A stretch of DNA of 56,709 nucleotides, from assembly GCA_028688225.1 (NCBI GenBank), contig JAQTYQ010000024.1, forward strand, positions 1-56,709, written 5' to 3'. Position numbers and translations under genes: made by a program. This document shows, piece by piece, positions 18,880 to 29,918 of the stretch. Position 1 is the stretch's first letter. The number at the start of each line of letters is the position of its first letter. Below the pieces are notes generated by a model that was given only the letters and a program-made list of their open reading frames with translations, had not been told where the DNA came from and searched no databases. Source of the stretch: Opitutaceae bacterium. Lineage in GTDB: Bacteria > Verrucomicrobiota > Verrucomicrobiia > Opitutales > Opitutaceae.

Positions 18880-19263
18880 ATGGCCTCCCAACCCCTCCTC
18901 GCCTCGACTCCGCTCACTTTTGAACTCCCGCGCGCCCTCGTCGACCGGATTCAATCCTGCCGCCGCGGCCTCGGCCTGAAGTCGGTCAGCGACGTGATCC
19001 GCCGGGCCTTGGACGATTTTGATTTTGCGACGTTCAACCCCCTGCCGCGGGAGCAATGCCAGATATCCGTGCGCCTTTCCCCGGCCGGCAAGCGGATCCT
19101 TTTCCATCATGCCCGCCGGAAGAAGGTCAGCGCTGGCGTGCTGCTGCGATCCGCGCTCGAGGCCCTGTTGCCGCGCCCGTCGCAGGCCAAACGGGGCGCC
19201 CCGGCCAGAAAAGCCGCCGGGAACACGGCGCGGAAGCAACCGGCCCGGAAGAAGAGGAAATAA
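18880..19263 (+). CDS. Small basic protein with two ribbon-helix-helix-like segments
   Basis: I do not recognise this family. The 127-residue product has two similar blocks. Residues ~9-47 read [16 protein letters not shown] then [12 protein letters not shown], and ~57-90 read [16 protein letters not shown] then [14 protein letters not shown]. Each looks like a short strand followed by two helices, the layout of ribbon-helix-helix DNA-binding proteins; two in one chain could act as an internal dimer. The tail (~95-127) is Lys/Arg/Ala-rich, as in nucleoid-associated proteins. It is divergent from the ABC ATPase, so autoregulation or control of that gene is possible. The start at 18880 is chosen because the upstream extension is atypical. 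Confidence 0.6.
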   Translation: MASQPLLASTPLTFELPRALVDRIQSCRRGLGLKSVSDVIRRALDDFDFATFNPLPREQCQISVRLSPAGKRILFHHARRKKVSAGVLLRSALEALLPRPSQAKRGAPARKAAGNTARKQPARKKRK

Positions 19264-19423
19264 CCGCCCGACCGGTGTTCCTCACCGCACCGACACGCCT
19301 TCCCGTGCGCGCGGCCGTCGTTTTCGCACCGGTTCCGCGGCACCCGGGAGGAGCGGAACGGGGCCCGGTCGCATGCGATGGCTTGCCTTTGGGGGCAGGG
19401 ATTCTTTAGTGATCGCCGATTTG

Positions 19424-20611
19424 ATGCACTCCGACCCTCCGCCACTTTCCCTCTGGGCCCGTAATATCTCGCCATCGCCGACCCTGGCGGTCGACGCCAA
19501 GGCCAAGGCGCTGAAAGCCGCCGGCGAAGACGTCTGCGGTTTCGCCGCCGGCGAGCCGGATTTCGACACGCCGGACTTCATCAAGGAGGCGTGCATCGCG
19601 GCGCTCCGGGCCGGCAAGACCAAATACGCCCCGACCCCCGGCATCGCGGAGCTGCGCGAGGCGGTGGCGGAACGCTACGGCGCCGACTACGGGCTGAAGG
19701 TCGCTCCCGGACAGGTGGTGGTGAGCCCGGGCGGAAAGTTTTCCTGCTATCTTGCCATCCTGGCGACGTGCAGCCCGGGGGACGAGGCGATCATTCCCGC
19801 CCCGTTCTGGGTGAGCTATCCCGAGATGGTGAAGCTTGCCGGCGCCGTGCCGAAGCAGGTGCTGGCCGGCGAAGCGACCGGTTTCAAGCTCACTCCGGCA
19901 TTGCTCGAAGCCGCCATCACGCCCAAGACCCGGCTGCTGATCCTCAATTCCCCCTCGAATCCGACCGGTGCGGTCTATACGCGCCCGGAACTGGAGGCCA
20001 TCGTCGCCGTCGCGCTCCGGCACAACCTCTACCTCCTCTCCGACGAAATCTACGAGTATCTGGTCTACGGCGACGCGAAGCACCATTGCCCGGCCACGTT
20101 CAGCAAGGAGGCCGAGGCGCGCATCCTCGTCGCCTCGGGCTTCAGCAAGCCCTTCGCGATGACCGGCTGGCGTCTCGGCACGCTCGTGGCGCCTGCGCCC
20201 ATTGCCAAGGCCTGCGCCGAACTCCAGAGCCAGATTTCGTCCAACGCCACGACCTTTGCCCAATACGGCGCGCTGGCCGCCCTCCGGGAAAGGGAAAAGG
20301 CCCGGACGGCCATCGCCCTGATGCTCGCCGCCTTCGACCGCCGCCGCCGGTTCCTGCACACCGAGCTGAACAAGATCCCCGGCGTCTCCTGCCTGCTCGC
20401 CCAGGGCGCATTTTATCTCTTCCCCAGCATCGCCAAGTTCGGGCTTGGCTCGCAGGAATTCTGTACGCGTCTGCTGGAGAAGGAAAAGGTGGCCGCCGTC
20501 CCCGGCAGTGCATTTGGCGCCGAGGGCTTTCTGCGGCTCAGTTATGCCACCAGCGACGAGGTCATCGCCAAGGGTGTGGCCCGCCTCGCCAACTTCTGCC
20601 GCACGCTTTGA
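19424..20611 (+). CDS. Aspartate aminotransferase-type PLP enzyme (class Ib)
   Basis: A 395-residue fold-type I aminotransferase that probably exchanges aspartate or aromatic amino acids with 2-oxoglutarate. The PLP lysine is Lys242 in [16 protein letters not shown]. Other landmarks are [43 protein letters not shown] and RLSYATS. The start ATG at 19424 begins [19 protein letters not shown], as expected for the class; the open frame upstream is compositional. It is followed by icd after 107 bp, in the same direction, linking 2-oxoglutarate production and use. Confidence 0.9.
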   Translation: MHSDPPPLSLWARNISPSPTLAVDAKAKALKAAGEDVCGFAAGEPDFDTPDFIKEACIAALRAGKTKYAPTPGIAELREAVAERYGADYGLKVAPGQVVVSPGGKFSCYLAILATCSPGDEAIIPAPFWVSYPEMVKLAGAVPKQVLAGEATGFKLTPALLEAAITPKTRLLILNSPSNPTGAVYTRPELEAIVAVALRHNLYLLSDEIYEYLVYGDAKHHCPATFSKEAEARILVASGFSKPFAMTGWRLGTLVAPAPIAKACAELQSQISSNATTFAQYGALAALREREKARTAIALMLAAFDRRRRFLHTELNKIPGVSCLLAQGAFYLFPSIAKFGLGSQEFCTRLLEKEKVAAVPGSAFGAEGFLRLSYATSDEVIAKGVARLANFCRTL

Positions 20612-20718
20612 GCGCGTCTCCGGTCCGGTTTTCTTCCCCCGGGGTGGCGATTCCGCCAAAATGCGCCATGATTCCGGCAATCCCCAGCCGTTCCCGTCAC
20701 CTTTAACCATCCTCCCTC

Positions 20719-22044
<1,326 letters not shown>

Positions 22045-22112
22045 GCGCATGAGGCTGATGGCCGTCGCGCTGCCCGCGCCGGCCCGTGCTCTGCGATCCG
22101 GCATTCTGACGG

Positions 22113-22182
22113 GTAGGGACGGACCGCTGGCCGTCCATGCTTCTCGGCGTGCCCGGCTCTGCTGGACAGCAGAGCGCCCTAC
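22113..22182. repeat. GTAG-headed REP pair (BIME)
   Basis: GTAG (22113-22116) is followed by a GGACGG/CCGTCC hairpin. An inverted partner with CTCTGCTG/CAGCAGAG arms ends in CTAC (22179-22182). The four-base GTAG head before a hairpin is the hallmark of REP elements linked to RAYT transposases. The pair sits between icd and xylB. Confidence 0.7.
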
Positions 22183-22324
22183 CTCCAAACGGCGGACTGC
22201 TGCGCGAAGCCAATGATTGGCCGAGCGGTGACTGGAGGGGCGACCACGACTCCACCAGTGGTTTCCCTTTTCCGGTTTACCGCTTTCGGCAAACCGGCTA
22301 GAACCTGGGTGAACTCCCGTCCCC

Positions 22325-23836
22325 ATGTCCCTCTACCTCGGCATCGATTCCGGCACGCAGAGCGTCAAGGCGGTCGTGCTGGACCTCGAACAACGCAAGG
22401 TGGTCGCGGCGGCCCGCGCCCCCCACCGGCTCATCGGCGGCCTGCCCGTCGGCCACCTGGAGCAGCACCCGCAGGAATGGGCTGCGGCGCTCGACACCGT
22501 GATCCTCAAGGTGGCCGCCAAGGTGGACCGTTCCCGCGTGTGCGGCATCGGCATCTCCGGTCAGCAGCACGGTTTCGTGCCGCTGGATGAGAAGGGCGAA
22601 GTGATCCGTCCGGCGAAGCTCTGGTGCGATACGAGCACGGTGGCCGAGTGCGCCCTGCTCACCCGGAAACTGGACGGACCCAGGGCTGTCATCCGCCGGG
22701 CCGGCCTGCCGTTCCTGCCGGGGTACACCGCGCCGAAGATCCTCTGGCTGAAGCGGCACGAGCCGCAGCACTACCGGCGGCTCCGCCATGTGCTGTTGCC
22801 GCACGATTACCTCAATTTCCACCTCACGGGGAATTTCTTCATGGAGTATGGCGATGCGTCCGGCACCGCGCTCATGGACGTGCGCCGGCGCATCTGGTCC
22901 CGGGGCGTGCTCGCCGCCATCGATCGTAATCTTGCCGATTGGCTGCCGCCGCTGGCGGATTCACACCAGCCGGCGGGCATGCTCCGGCCGGACCTCGCGG
23001 CCAGGTACGGACTCACGAACGACGTGGTCGTCAGCGCCGGCGGGGGCGACAACATGATGGGCGCCATCGGCACCGGCAACGTTGTCCCCGGCGTGGTCAC
23101 GGCCAGCCTCGGCACCAGCGGCACGATCTACGCCTTCGCAAAAAAGCCCGTAGTCGATCCGCAGGGCGAAATCGCGGCGTTTTGCTCATCCACCGGCGGC
23201 TGGCTGCCGCTGCTGTGCACCATGAACGTCACGACTGTTACCGAGCAGGTGCGGGCGCTCTTCGGTTACGATCACGTGGATCTCGATGCCGCCGTGGCTG
23301 CCGTGCCGGCGGGGGCGGACGGCCTGGTGCTGCTGCCGTATCTTGCCGGCGAACGCACCCCCAACGTGCCGGAGGGATCCGGAGTGCTCCTCGGGCTCAA
23401 TCAGCGAACCTTCACGGCCGGGCACATGGCCCGTGCGGCGATGGAGGGCGTGACGCTGGGCATGAATTACGGCCTGCGCCGGCTGGCCGACCTCGGCGTA
23501 AAGGCCAGGGAAATCCGTGTGACCGGTGGCGGCGCCCGGTCGCCCGTCTGGCGGCAGCTCATGGCCGACATCTTTGGCGTGCCGGTGGTGGCCATGGTCG
23601 AAGATGAAGGCGCGGCGCTGGGCGGCGCGCTGCAGGCCGCATGGTGCACCGCGCTTCTGGACGGTGAGAAAGTCAAACTCACCGATTTCACCGTGGGCAT
23701 TGTGGCTCCCGATGAGGCCACCCGCTGTCGGCCCGACAAGGCCAACGCGGCGCGTTATCGCGAATTCCAGGCTCTGCAGGATAAGCTCAGTCTGACGTTG
23801 CGGCCCATCTTTCCCCGGCAGCGCAGGTTGGGCTGA
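22325..23836 (+). CDS. xylB: Xylulokinase
   Basis: XylB phosphorylates D-xylulose to xylulose 5-phosphate in the cytoplasm. The 503-residue product is a FGGY-family kinase. Its N-terminal ATPase lobe begins YLGIDSGTQSVKAVVLD, the substrate segment is GISGQQHGFVPLDEKG and the second lobe has VTASLGTSGTIYAFA and the family signature region GMNYGLRRLADLGV with RVTGGGARSPVWRQLMADI. Xylose isomerase and a xylose transporter are not adjacent. It is likely part of xylose or hemicellulose use, which fits the GH9 enzyme and sugar ABC system in the window. Confidence 0.92.
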   Translation: MSLYLGIDSGTQSVKAVVLDLEQRKVVAAARAPHRLIGGLPVGHLEQHPQEWAAALDTVILKVAAKVDRSRVCGIGISGQQHGFVPLDEKGEVIRPAKLWCDTSTVAECALLTRKLDGPRAVIRRAGLPFLPGYTAPKILWLKRHEPQHYRRLRHVLLPHDYLNFHLTGNFFMEYGDASGTALMDVRRRIWSRGVLAAIDRNLADWLPPLADSHQPAGMLRPDLAARYGLTNDVVVSAGGGDNMMGAIGTGNVVPGVVTASLGTSGTIYAFAKKPVVDPQGEIAAFCSSTGGWLPLLCTMNVTTVTEQVRALFGYDHVDLDAAVAAVPAGADGLVLLPYLAGERTPNVPEGSGVLLGLNQRTFTAGHMARAAMEGVTLGMNYGLRRLADLGVKAREIRVTGGGARSPVWRQLMADIFGVPVVAMVEDEGAALGGALQAAWCTALLDGEKVKLTDFTVGIVAPDEATRCRPDKANAARYREFQALQDKLSLTLRPIFPRQRRLG

Positions 23837-23855
23837 TCCGGCCGGCTGCCGCGAA

Positions 23856-23931
23856 GTAGCGCAGCCATCCCTGGCTGCAGAAACTACAGGCTGGCCGCCG
23901 TCGAGCCGCGAAGGCGGAAAGCCTGCGCTAC
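23856..23931. repeat. GTAG-headed REP pair overlapping the iaaA stop codon
   Basis: GTAG (23856-23859) precedes a GCAGCCA/TGGCTGC hairpin. The inverted partner ends in CTAC (23928-23931). Read on the minus strand, the partner's GTAG supplies the TAG stop of the isoaspartyl peptidase gene. It fills most of the space between the convergent xylB and iaaA. Confidence 0.7.
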
Positions 23932-24923
23932 GACCGGATGGTCTGCGCCCGGTACTCCGCGCCGAAGATCTCGACGACCGGCGCCTGGCCGGCGACGCGG
24001 CAGCCGCGGTACATGCCGGGCGTGTTGAAAGGCATGGCGACGTGGCCGAGGCGGTCGATGGCCACGAGTCCGCCGGTGCCGCCGAGCTCCTCCAGCTGGC
24101 GGAGCGCCTCGCCGGCCGCCTCTGCGAGCGGCAGGCCCTTGTATTCCATGAGGGCGGAGACGTTGTGGCCGAGGACGGAACGGATGAAAAACTCTCCATG
24201 ACCGGTCGCCGAGAGCGCGCAGGTCGCATTTCTGGCATACGTGCCGGCCCCGATGATGGGGGAGTCGCCCACGCGGCCGTACTGTTTGTTGGTCATGCCG
24301 CCGGTCGAGGTGCCGGCGGCGAGATTCCCCTTCCGGTCCAGCGCCGCGCAGCCGACCGTCCCGAACTTGTTGTCGTCCACCGTGGCGAAGGTTACCCGTT
24401 CCTTGCGTCCTGCGGGCCGGTGGCCTCCCGGCTTCGCCTCGAGTTCCCGCGCCAGGGCGAGCTGCCGGCGGCGCCGCTCGGTCTGGAAATACTCGTTGGG
24501 GACGAATTCGTAGCCGACCTGCCGGGCAAACGCCTCGGCACCGTCGCCGATCAGCATGACGTGCGGGGTCCGTTCGAGGACGTCGCGTGCGAGGGCGATG
24601 GGGTTGCGGATATGCTGGAGGCCGGCCACCGCACCGGCGTCGAGCGTCAGGCCGTCCATGATCGAAGCGTCGAGTTCGCAGACCCCCTCGGCGTTCATGA
24701 CCGCCCCGTGGCCCGCGTTGAAGAGCGGCGAATCTTCCATGACCTTGATTGCGGCGACCACGGCCTCGAGGCTGGCGCCACCGTGCTCAAGCACGCCGTA
24801 GCCGGCGGCGAGCGAGGCCTCGAGTTGGGTGTGGTATTCGGCCTCGAGTTCGAGCGTCAAATCCTGGCGGAGAATGACCCCGGCGCCGCCATGGACGACC
24901 AGGCCAAAGGTGGAATCAGCCAT
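23928..24923 (-). CDS. iaaA: Isoaspartyl peptidase / plant-type L-asparaginase
   Basis: An Ntn-hydrolase that removes isoaspartyl residues from peptides and can hydrolyse asparagine. The 331-residue precursor is expected to self-cleave before Thr189 in the conserved KFGTVGCAALDRKGNLA, giving alpha and beta chains; the new N-terminal threonine is the nucleophile. Other motifs are VVHGGAG at the N-terminus, the FNAGHGAVMN loop, and AGTSTGGM and GDSPIIGAGTYA in the beta chain. No signal peptide is seen, so the enzyme is cytoplasmic. Its stop codon coincides with the head of a REP element. Confidence 0.93.
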   Translation of the reverse strand: MADSTFGLVVHGGAGVILRQDLTLELEAEYHTQLEASLAAGYGVLEHGGASLEAVVAAIKVMEDSPLFNAGHGAVMNAEGVCELDASIMDGLTLDAGAVAGLQHIRNPIALARDVLERTPHVMLIGDGAEAFARQVGYEFVPNEYFQTERRRRQLALARELEAKPGGHRPAGRKERVTFATVDDNKFGTVGCAALDRKGNLAAGTSTGGMTNKQYGRVGDSPIIGAGTYARNATCALSATGHGEFFIRSVLGHNVSALMEYKGLPLAEAAGEALRQLEELGGTGGLVAIDRLGHVAMPFNTPGMYRGCRVAGQAPVVEIFGAEYRAQTIRS

Positions 24924-24999
24924 GCCGCCAACTTCGGCCGAAACCTCCGGTCACGCAAGCCCGCCCGGGATGCCAGCATCATCGGCAAATCAGGTGTGT

Positions 25000-25437
25000 T
25001 CAAGGGCGTTGCTGCTGTTGCTGCTGGTTGGCCTCTTTTTTCTCTCCGAATCCAAATACGCCGGCTTTTGTATAGGCCGCCTCTTTCGCAATCTTGCCGG
25101 CTCGCGCACCCAGGCCCCACATGCAAACCAGGCACAGGAAAACCAGGAGCAGAGCGCGGAAAGGGTCGGGCCAATATTTACGGGGTGCGTGAGACTGACT
25201 GAAAAACTCCGCAACGTAACCCATACTAAACACTATATTCAGGACGGCAAAGATCTTCACGAACTGCCACAGCACGCCAGCATCCGTAATTCTCGCGCCG
25301 GGGATTTCATCTATGCCGACATTAAACGCGTTCGAGATACCCCAACCGATCCACGCCTGTGCAAAAATGAGCGCGTTGAAAATGAGGCGTCGCTTCTCCC
25401 AATAGCGAACCGCTGATTTTTGATGTTCGAGGAGCAC
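25000..25437 (-). CDS. Hypothetical multi-pass membrane protein
   Basis: I do not recognise this 145-residue protein. It has hydrophobic segments around residues 19-40 (ALIFAQAWIGWGISNAF), 53-76 (VLWQFVKIFAVLNIVFSMGYVA) and 92-112 (FRALLLVFLCLVCMWGLG), so about three membrane spans. The C-terminal tail is soluble and ends in a run of glutamines. Base composition is AT-richer than its neighbours, suggesting a more recent arrival. The hydrophobic pattern supports a real gene, but the start is not confirmed. Confidence 0.5.
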   Translation of the reverse strand: MLLEHQKSAVRYWEKRRLIFNALIFAQAWIGWGISNAFNVGIDEIPGARITDAGVLWQFVKIFAVLNIVFSMGYVAEFFSQSHAPRKYWPDPFRALLLVFLCLVCMWGLGARAGKIAKEAAYTKAGVFGFGEKKEANQQQQQQRP

Positions 25438-25829
25438 GTGCTTTCTCCGGCCAACGTTGTTTACGAGAGAAAAAGTGTGAACTGATCGGGATAGGCACTC
25501 AAAAGTGGACGTTTTAGGGCCGGGATCTCGCCGAGATTGGTCGGGGTACGAGAGGCAGGATGCCCTCCATGGTTAGCATGCCCATCGTTCGTAGCGCCGG
25601 GCGCAGAAATATTCAAGACCGGGAATCGAACAGCAGTGCCGCGACCAACGCCGGTCCAGAGGAGGTGGCCGCGAGAAAGGGCCAAATTGTCTGTGTTTCG
25701 GTAGCAACCGTGGTCGCGTGGATGGGCGTCTGCGAGTAGAGATCCTCAGGGCAAGCCCCGAGGCATTTGATCAAACCAAAGCGCACTCATGTTCGCTGTT
25801 TCATCCGTGATGGCGAATTGGCCACCGCA
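25438..25829. other. Intergenic stretch without a recognisable gene
   Basis: No reading frame in this segment resembles a protein on either strand. A 74-codon minus-strand frame at 25461-25685 has no family features. The segment leads into a cruciform repeat and a broken acetyltransferase, so this part of the window looks like decaying DNA. Confidence 0.4.
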
Positions 25830-25879
25830 GTGGCTGCGGCTTCCAGCCGCAGGCTTCACCGGCTGGAAGCCGGTGCCAC
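25830..25879. repeat. Cruciform repeat with two inner hairpins
   Basis: Outer arms GTGGC (25830-25834) and GCCAC (25875-25879) enclose two perfect hairpins: GCGGCT-TCC-AGCCGC (25836-25850) and CCGGCT-GGA-AGCCGG (25859-25873). The four-way layout is like a BIME, but the head differs from the GTAG family found elsewhere in the window. Confidence 0.7.
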
Positions 25880-25891
25880 TTGTCATCGCGC

Positions 25892-26119
25892 TCACGGCGC
25901 GACGCGGCGGCCGACGATGATCAGGTCGCGCTCGAGGCCGTGGAGGAGCGCAACGCGGGGCAGGTGTCCCCATCGCTCGAAGCCGTACTTGGTGCACAGG
26001 CGCAGGCTGGGCTCGTTGTGCGCCCAAATCAGACCAACCAGCACCTTGAGGCCGAGCGCCGGCGCGCGCTCGATGGCGCGCTGCAACAACAGATCGCCCA
26101 GTCCCAAGCGGCGACTCGC
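25892..26119 (-). pseudogene. GNAT acetyltransferase remnant (C-terminal part only)
   Basis: The translated segment contains the acetyl-CoA loop RRLGLGDLLLQRAIE, then IWAHNEPSLRLCTKYGF and RWGHLPRVALLHGLERDLIIVGRR. This is the C-terminal half of a phosphinothricin-type N-acetyltransferase. The N-terminal strands of the fold are absent: the frame opens only just after the stop of the small lipoprotein gene upstream. About 75 residues remain of a normal 160-180. It is most simply a 5'-truncated gene, with loss at the junction at 26119/26120. A short functional protein starting at a TTG is unlikely. Confidence 0.65.
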
Positions 26120-26272
26120 TCACTGTCCCATGCCCGGAATGCGGCCTTCCCAGTCGGCCGGACGGCTCCAGGGAATGGTGGAGTCGGTCTTGGGGTCCAC
26201 GCAACCGGCAAAGAGCGCGGCCAGCGCGACAACCAGCAAGGCGGCGAGGAAAGGTTTCTTGAGGACGTTCAT
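26120..26272 (-). CDS. Small lipoprotein (50 residues)
   Basis: A short gene with a textbook lipoprotein signal: a positively charged start (MNVLKK), a hydrophobic core (FLAALLVVALAAL) and the lipobox LFAGC with Cys24 for lipidation. The mature part is only 27 residues, Pro/Trp-rich, with IPWSRPADWEGRIPGMG. I do not know its function. It is followed directly (no gap) by the GNAT remnant and lies 97 bp downstream of pgi in the same direction, so it may be read through from pgi. Confidence 0.7.
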   Translation of the reverse strand: MNVLKKPFLAALLVVALAALFAGCVDPKTDSTIPWSRPADWEGRIPGMGQ

Positions 26273-26369
26273 GGAAGGCTAGTTTGTCGATGTGGCGGGA
26301 GGCTGCAAGCGGTTCCGGCGGAAGGCGGAGCTGGAGCGGTGAGACGGCGCCCAGGCGCGCGGGTTTCAT

Positions 26370-27956
26370 TCAACCGGCATAAGCATAGGTCGATTCCCAC
26401 CAGGGCGCTTTCCCGACCTTGCGGATTCCGGTGCCGGGATTGGCGGCGAGGTGTTCGAGCACCTTGTACGCCAGCTCGGTCTTTTCCGGCTGGCCGATTT
26501 TCACGACGATGGCTTCGGCGGTGAATGGGGTGCCGGGTGCGGCGCGCAGGGCCTCGACCATCTTGAGCTTGAGCGCGATGACGCCGCCGGCGGCCTTCTT
26601 GCCCGCTTCGACCCCGGGCTGGTGATAGGCGTTGATGCCGATGAGCGAGGCATAGAGGCCGACCACGCGCTCGTAGAGGGCGATCAGCAGTCCGACGGTG
26701 CGGGGTGAAACATCGGGAATGGTGAGGGTGACGGACGGACGGTTTTTCTCGCTGAGTGCATCGCGGGTGCCGAGGAGAAAACCCTGCAGAAAGTCCCCGC
26801 TCGTGACGCCGCCCTCGACCTCGAGGCTGCCGCCCTGGCGGTCACGGAGCACCTCGATGAAGGTGACGAAGAAATTATTCACCCCTTCGCGGAGCTGCTG
26901 TACGTAGGCATGCTGGTCGGTCGAACCCTTGTTGCCGTAGACGGCGATGCCCTGGTTGACGACGCGGCCATGCAGATCGAGCTCCTTGCCCAGCGACTCC
27001 ATGACCAGCTGCTGCAGGTAGCGCGAGAAGAGCAGCAGGCGGTCCTTATACGGCAGCACCACCATGTCGCGGGAGCCGCGGCCGCCGGTGGCCCAGTACC
27101 AGGCCGCGGCCAGGAGGGCGGCGGGGTTCTCCAGCAGCACGGGCTTGCGCGTGACCCTGTCCATCGCGGCGGCGGCGGCCAGCAGCTGGTCGATTTTGAG
27201 GCCCTGGAGCGCGGCGGGCAGCAGGCCCACGGCGCACAGCTCGGAGGTGCGGCCGCCGACCCAGTCCCACATGGGGAAATGCGCGAGCCAGCCCTCGGCC
27301 TGCGCGGTCTGTTCAAGCTTGGAGCCGGCGCCGGTCACGGCGACGAAGTGCTTCGGATAATCGAGCCCGGCGGCCTTGAAGGCGGCGGCGGCCTCCAGCA
27401 TGCCGTTGCGCGTCTCCGCCGTCCCGCCCGACTTGGAAATGACGACCACCAGCGTCCGCTTGAGCTGGCTGCCGATTTCCTTGAGCACGAGATCCATGCC
27501 GTCGGGGTCGGTGTTGTCGAAGAAATGCACCCGCATCTTGTCGCGACCGGCCTTGAGCCGGCCCAGCGCATGGCTCACGAACTGCGGCCCGAGGGCCGAG
27601 CCGCCGATGCCGATGACGAGCAGTTCGCGGAACCTGCCGTCGGGGCTACTGATCTCGCCCTTGTGCACCCGGGCGGCGAAATACTTGATGGCGGCCAGGG
27701 TCGCGGTGATGGCATCGGCAATCTCCTTGGTTGGCGCCAGCTCCGGCGCGCGCAGCCAGTAATGGCCGACCATGCGCTGTTCGTCGGGATTGGCGATGGC
27801 GCCCTTCTCCAGCGCCGCCATGTCGGCGAACGCCTGCTGGAACTTCGGCTCGAGCGAGGCGAGGAAGTCGTCGGGGAACGGCAAACGGCTGAGATCGAGC
27901 GACAGCCCGAGCGCTGGGTAGGGATAGCAGTGTTGCTTGAAGCGGGTCCAGGACAT
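26370..27956 (-). CDS. pgi: Glucose-6-phosphate isomerase
   Basis: Pgi interconverts glucose 6-phosphate and fructose 6-phosphate. The 528-residue product has two SIS domains and the key family segments [51 protein letters not shown] (catalytic Gln/His region) and a C-terminal lysine-rich helix. The frame extends upstream to 28070, but [18 protein letters not shown] at 27956 is the plausible start. It is divergent from the GH9 gene across about 200 bp that may hold promoters for both; a TTGACA lies at about 28108 on the plus side. Confidence 0.95.
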   Translation of the reverse strand: MSWTRFKQHCYPYPALGLSLDLSRLPFPDDFLASLEPKFQQAFADMAALEKGAIANPDEQRMVGHYWLRAPELAPTKEIADAITATLAAIKYFAARVHKGEISSPDGRFRELLVIGIGGSALGPQFVSHALGRLKAGRDKMRVHFFDNTDPDGMDLVLKEIGSQLKRTLVVVISKSGGTAETRNGMLEAAAAFKAAGLDYPKHFVAVTGAGSKLEQTAQAEGWLAHFPMWDWVGGRTSELCAVGLLPAALQGLKIDQLLAAAAAMDRVTRKPVLLENPAALLAAAWYWATGGRGSRDMVVLPYKDRLLLFSRYLQQLVMESLGKELDLHGRVVNQGIAVYGNKGSTDQHAYVQQLREGVNNFFVTFIEVLRDRQGGSLEVEGGVTSGDFLQGFLLGTRDALSEKNRPSVTLTIPDVSPRTVGLLIALYERVVGLYASLIGINAYHQPGVEAGKKAAGGVIALKLKMVEALRAAPGTPFTAEAIVVKIGQPEKTELAYKVLEHLAANPGTGIRKVGKAPWWESTYAYAG

Positions 27957-28162
27957 GGTGAAAAATGGCGGGGAGCGGGAGATGAGTGGCGAGCCGGGTG
28001 CAGCGGCCGATGAACCATGATCGGTAGGAGGGCTCAAGGGTATGAAAGGCGCGGAGCCGGGCAAAGTCAAAAGATGGCATCCCGGGCGATTCGGGTGTTT
28101 TTTTTTGACAGGCGCCGGTTTTTGTCGCCGGCTGCGCGTATGGCCGCCCGGCCGTTTTTCCC

Positions 28163-29848
28163 ATGTTCCCGGCGCGATTTTCCCGCCTTCCGATTCTAGG
28201 CGCGTGTGCCGCCCTGCTGATGGGGTGCACCGCCGTGGCGGTCGACCCTCCCGCCGGTGTGGACACGCGCGTACGGGTGAACACGATCGGGTTTCCGCCC
28301 GGCGCAGAGAAACGGGCCACGGTCGCCGCCGACTGCCGGAAATTTTCGGTGCGCGATGTGAAAACCGGGCGGGTCGTTTTCCGCGGCACCGTCGGACCGG
28401 CGAGTGTCACCCCAAAGTCCGACACGGACGAAACCGTGCACGTGGCCGATTTCAGTGCGCTCACCACTCCCGGCCGGTATCGTGTCGAGGTGGCCGGGGT
28501 CGGCCGGTCCGCCGACTTCACGATTGGAACGGACGTGTGGAACGTGCCGTTCATCGCGGTCATGCGCGCCTTTTATCTCTGGCGTTGCGGCACGGCGGTG
28601 GCGGGAGACTGGAACGGCCGGCATTATGCGCACGCCGCCTGTCACCTGGATGATGGCTGGCTGGATCCGACGGGGGAGGGGCATGTCCACCGGGACGGAA
28701 CCGGTGGCTGGCACGATGCGGGCGACTATAACAAGTATGTCGTCAATGCGGCTGTGACCGTGGGTCTGCTGCTCCGGGCCTGGGAGCAGTACCACGATTC
28801 TCTCGCGCCGATCGGCCTGCACCTGCCGGAAAGCGGCAACGGGACGCCTGACCTGCTCAACGAAGTGCGCTGGGAGCTGGAATGGCTGTTCAAGATGCAG
28901 CGGCCCGACGGCCGCGTCTACCACAAGCTCAGCTCGACCGATTTCCGCTACTGGGGTCCGCCGGAGGATGACAAGGATCCCCGCTACTTTTCCCCGTGGG
29001 GTACGGCTGCCACCGCCGACATGGTCGCCATGATGGCCGTCGCGTCACGGGTCTACTGGCCCTGTGATCCGGCTTTCGCCGACCGCTGTCTGGCGGCCGC
29101 GCGCCTGAGCCGCGCCTGCCTGGCGGCCCGCCCCGAAGAGGTCCGCCCCGATCTGCGTGCGTTCCACACCGGGGCCTATGACAGTGCCGATGCCACGCAC
29201 CGACTGTGGGCGGACGCCGAGTTTTGGGAGACCACGGGCGACCCAGTCGCGTTGCAGGAGTTCGAGCAACACGCGGCGGGATTTTCGTTCAGCTGGGAGG
29301 GACCCAGCTGGCGCGACGTGCGCGACCTCGCGCTGGGCACCTACCTGCTTTCCCGACACCCGAAGCCGCGCGATCCGGGACTCGTCGGGCGTTTGACCGC
29401 GAGCCTGCTGACCCAGGCGGATGCCATCGCTGCTGTGGCGAAAAAGAACGCTTACGGACGGCCGCTGGGGGACAAACCCCGCACTTTTTTCTGGGGTGAC
29501 AATGGAGCGGTGGCAGCGCAGACGTATATTCTCCAGGTCGCCAATACGCTCCATCGGGAACAGCGTTATCGCGAGGGGACGTTGTCCGCCCTGGCCTATC
29601 TGTGCGGCCGTAATTATTACGGGCGCTCCTATGTCACCGGCCTCGGTTTCAATCCTCCGGAGCATCCGCACGACCGGCGCGGCGAACCGGCGTGGCCGGG
29701 TTACTTGGTGGGCGGACCCTGGCCGGACGGGCGCGCCTGGCACGACGACTGGCGGGATTTCCGCACGAACGAGGTCGCCCTCAACTGGAACGCCGCGCTG
29801 GTTTACGCCCTCGCCGGCTTCGTGCACCCGCCTGCGGTCCGCGAGTGA
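28163..29848 (+). CDS. GH9 family glycoside hydrolase lipoprotein (endoglucanase-type)
   Basis: An envelope-anchored cellulase-type enzyme of 561 residues. The lipobox LLMGC puts the lipidated cysteine at residue 22. An N-terminal CelD-type Ig-like domain (about 35-125, [16 protein letters not shown] start) precedes the (alpha/alpha)6 catalytic domain. Active-site motifs are [13 protein letters not shown] (Asp185 and Asp188, catalytic base region), [17 protein letters not shown] and the acid Glu537 in [11 protein letters not shown]. The likely substrates are beta-1,4-glucans or related oligosaccharides at the cell surface or in the periplasm. No other polysaccharide-degrading gene is next to it. 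Confidence 0.9.
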   Translation: MFPARFSRLPILGACAALLMGCTAVAVDPPAGVDTRVRVNTIGFPPGAEKRATVAADCRKFSVRDVKTGRVVFRGTVGPASVTPKSDTDETVHVADFSALTTPGRYRVEVAGVGRSADFTIGTDVWNVPFIAVMRAFYLWRCGTAVAGDWNGRHYAHAACHLDDGWLDPTGEGHVHRDGTGGWHDAGDYNKYVVNAAVTVGLLLRAWEQYHDSLAPIGLHLPESGNGTPDLLNEVRWELEWLFKMQRPDGRVYHKLSSTDFRYWGPPEDDKDPRYFSPWGTAATADMVAMMAVASRVYWPCDPAFADRCLAAARLSRACLAARPEEVRPDLRAFHTGAYDSADATHRLWADAEFWETTGDPVALQEFEQHAAGFSFSWEGPSWRDVRDLALGTYLLSRHPKPRDPGLVGRLTASLLTQADAIAAVAKKNAYGRPLGDKPRTFFWGDNGAVAAQTYILQVANTLHREQRYREGTLSALAYLCGRNYYGRSYVTGLGFNPPEHPHDRRGEPAWPGYLVGGPWPDGRAWHDDWRDFRTNEVALNWNAALVYALAGFVHPPAVRE

Positions 29849-29918
29849 CGCGGCCGCTCACCTGGGAAGAGGCCGGGCCGCGTAAAGTGGTTTGGCGTTC
29901 CGGGGGCCTTCCGGTTGG

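Noticed and set aside
25461..25685. 74-codon minus-strand frame
   Set aside because: No recognisable features, no ribosome binding site, and it lies in a decaying intergenic stretch.
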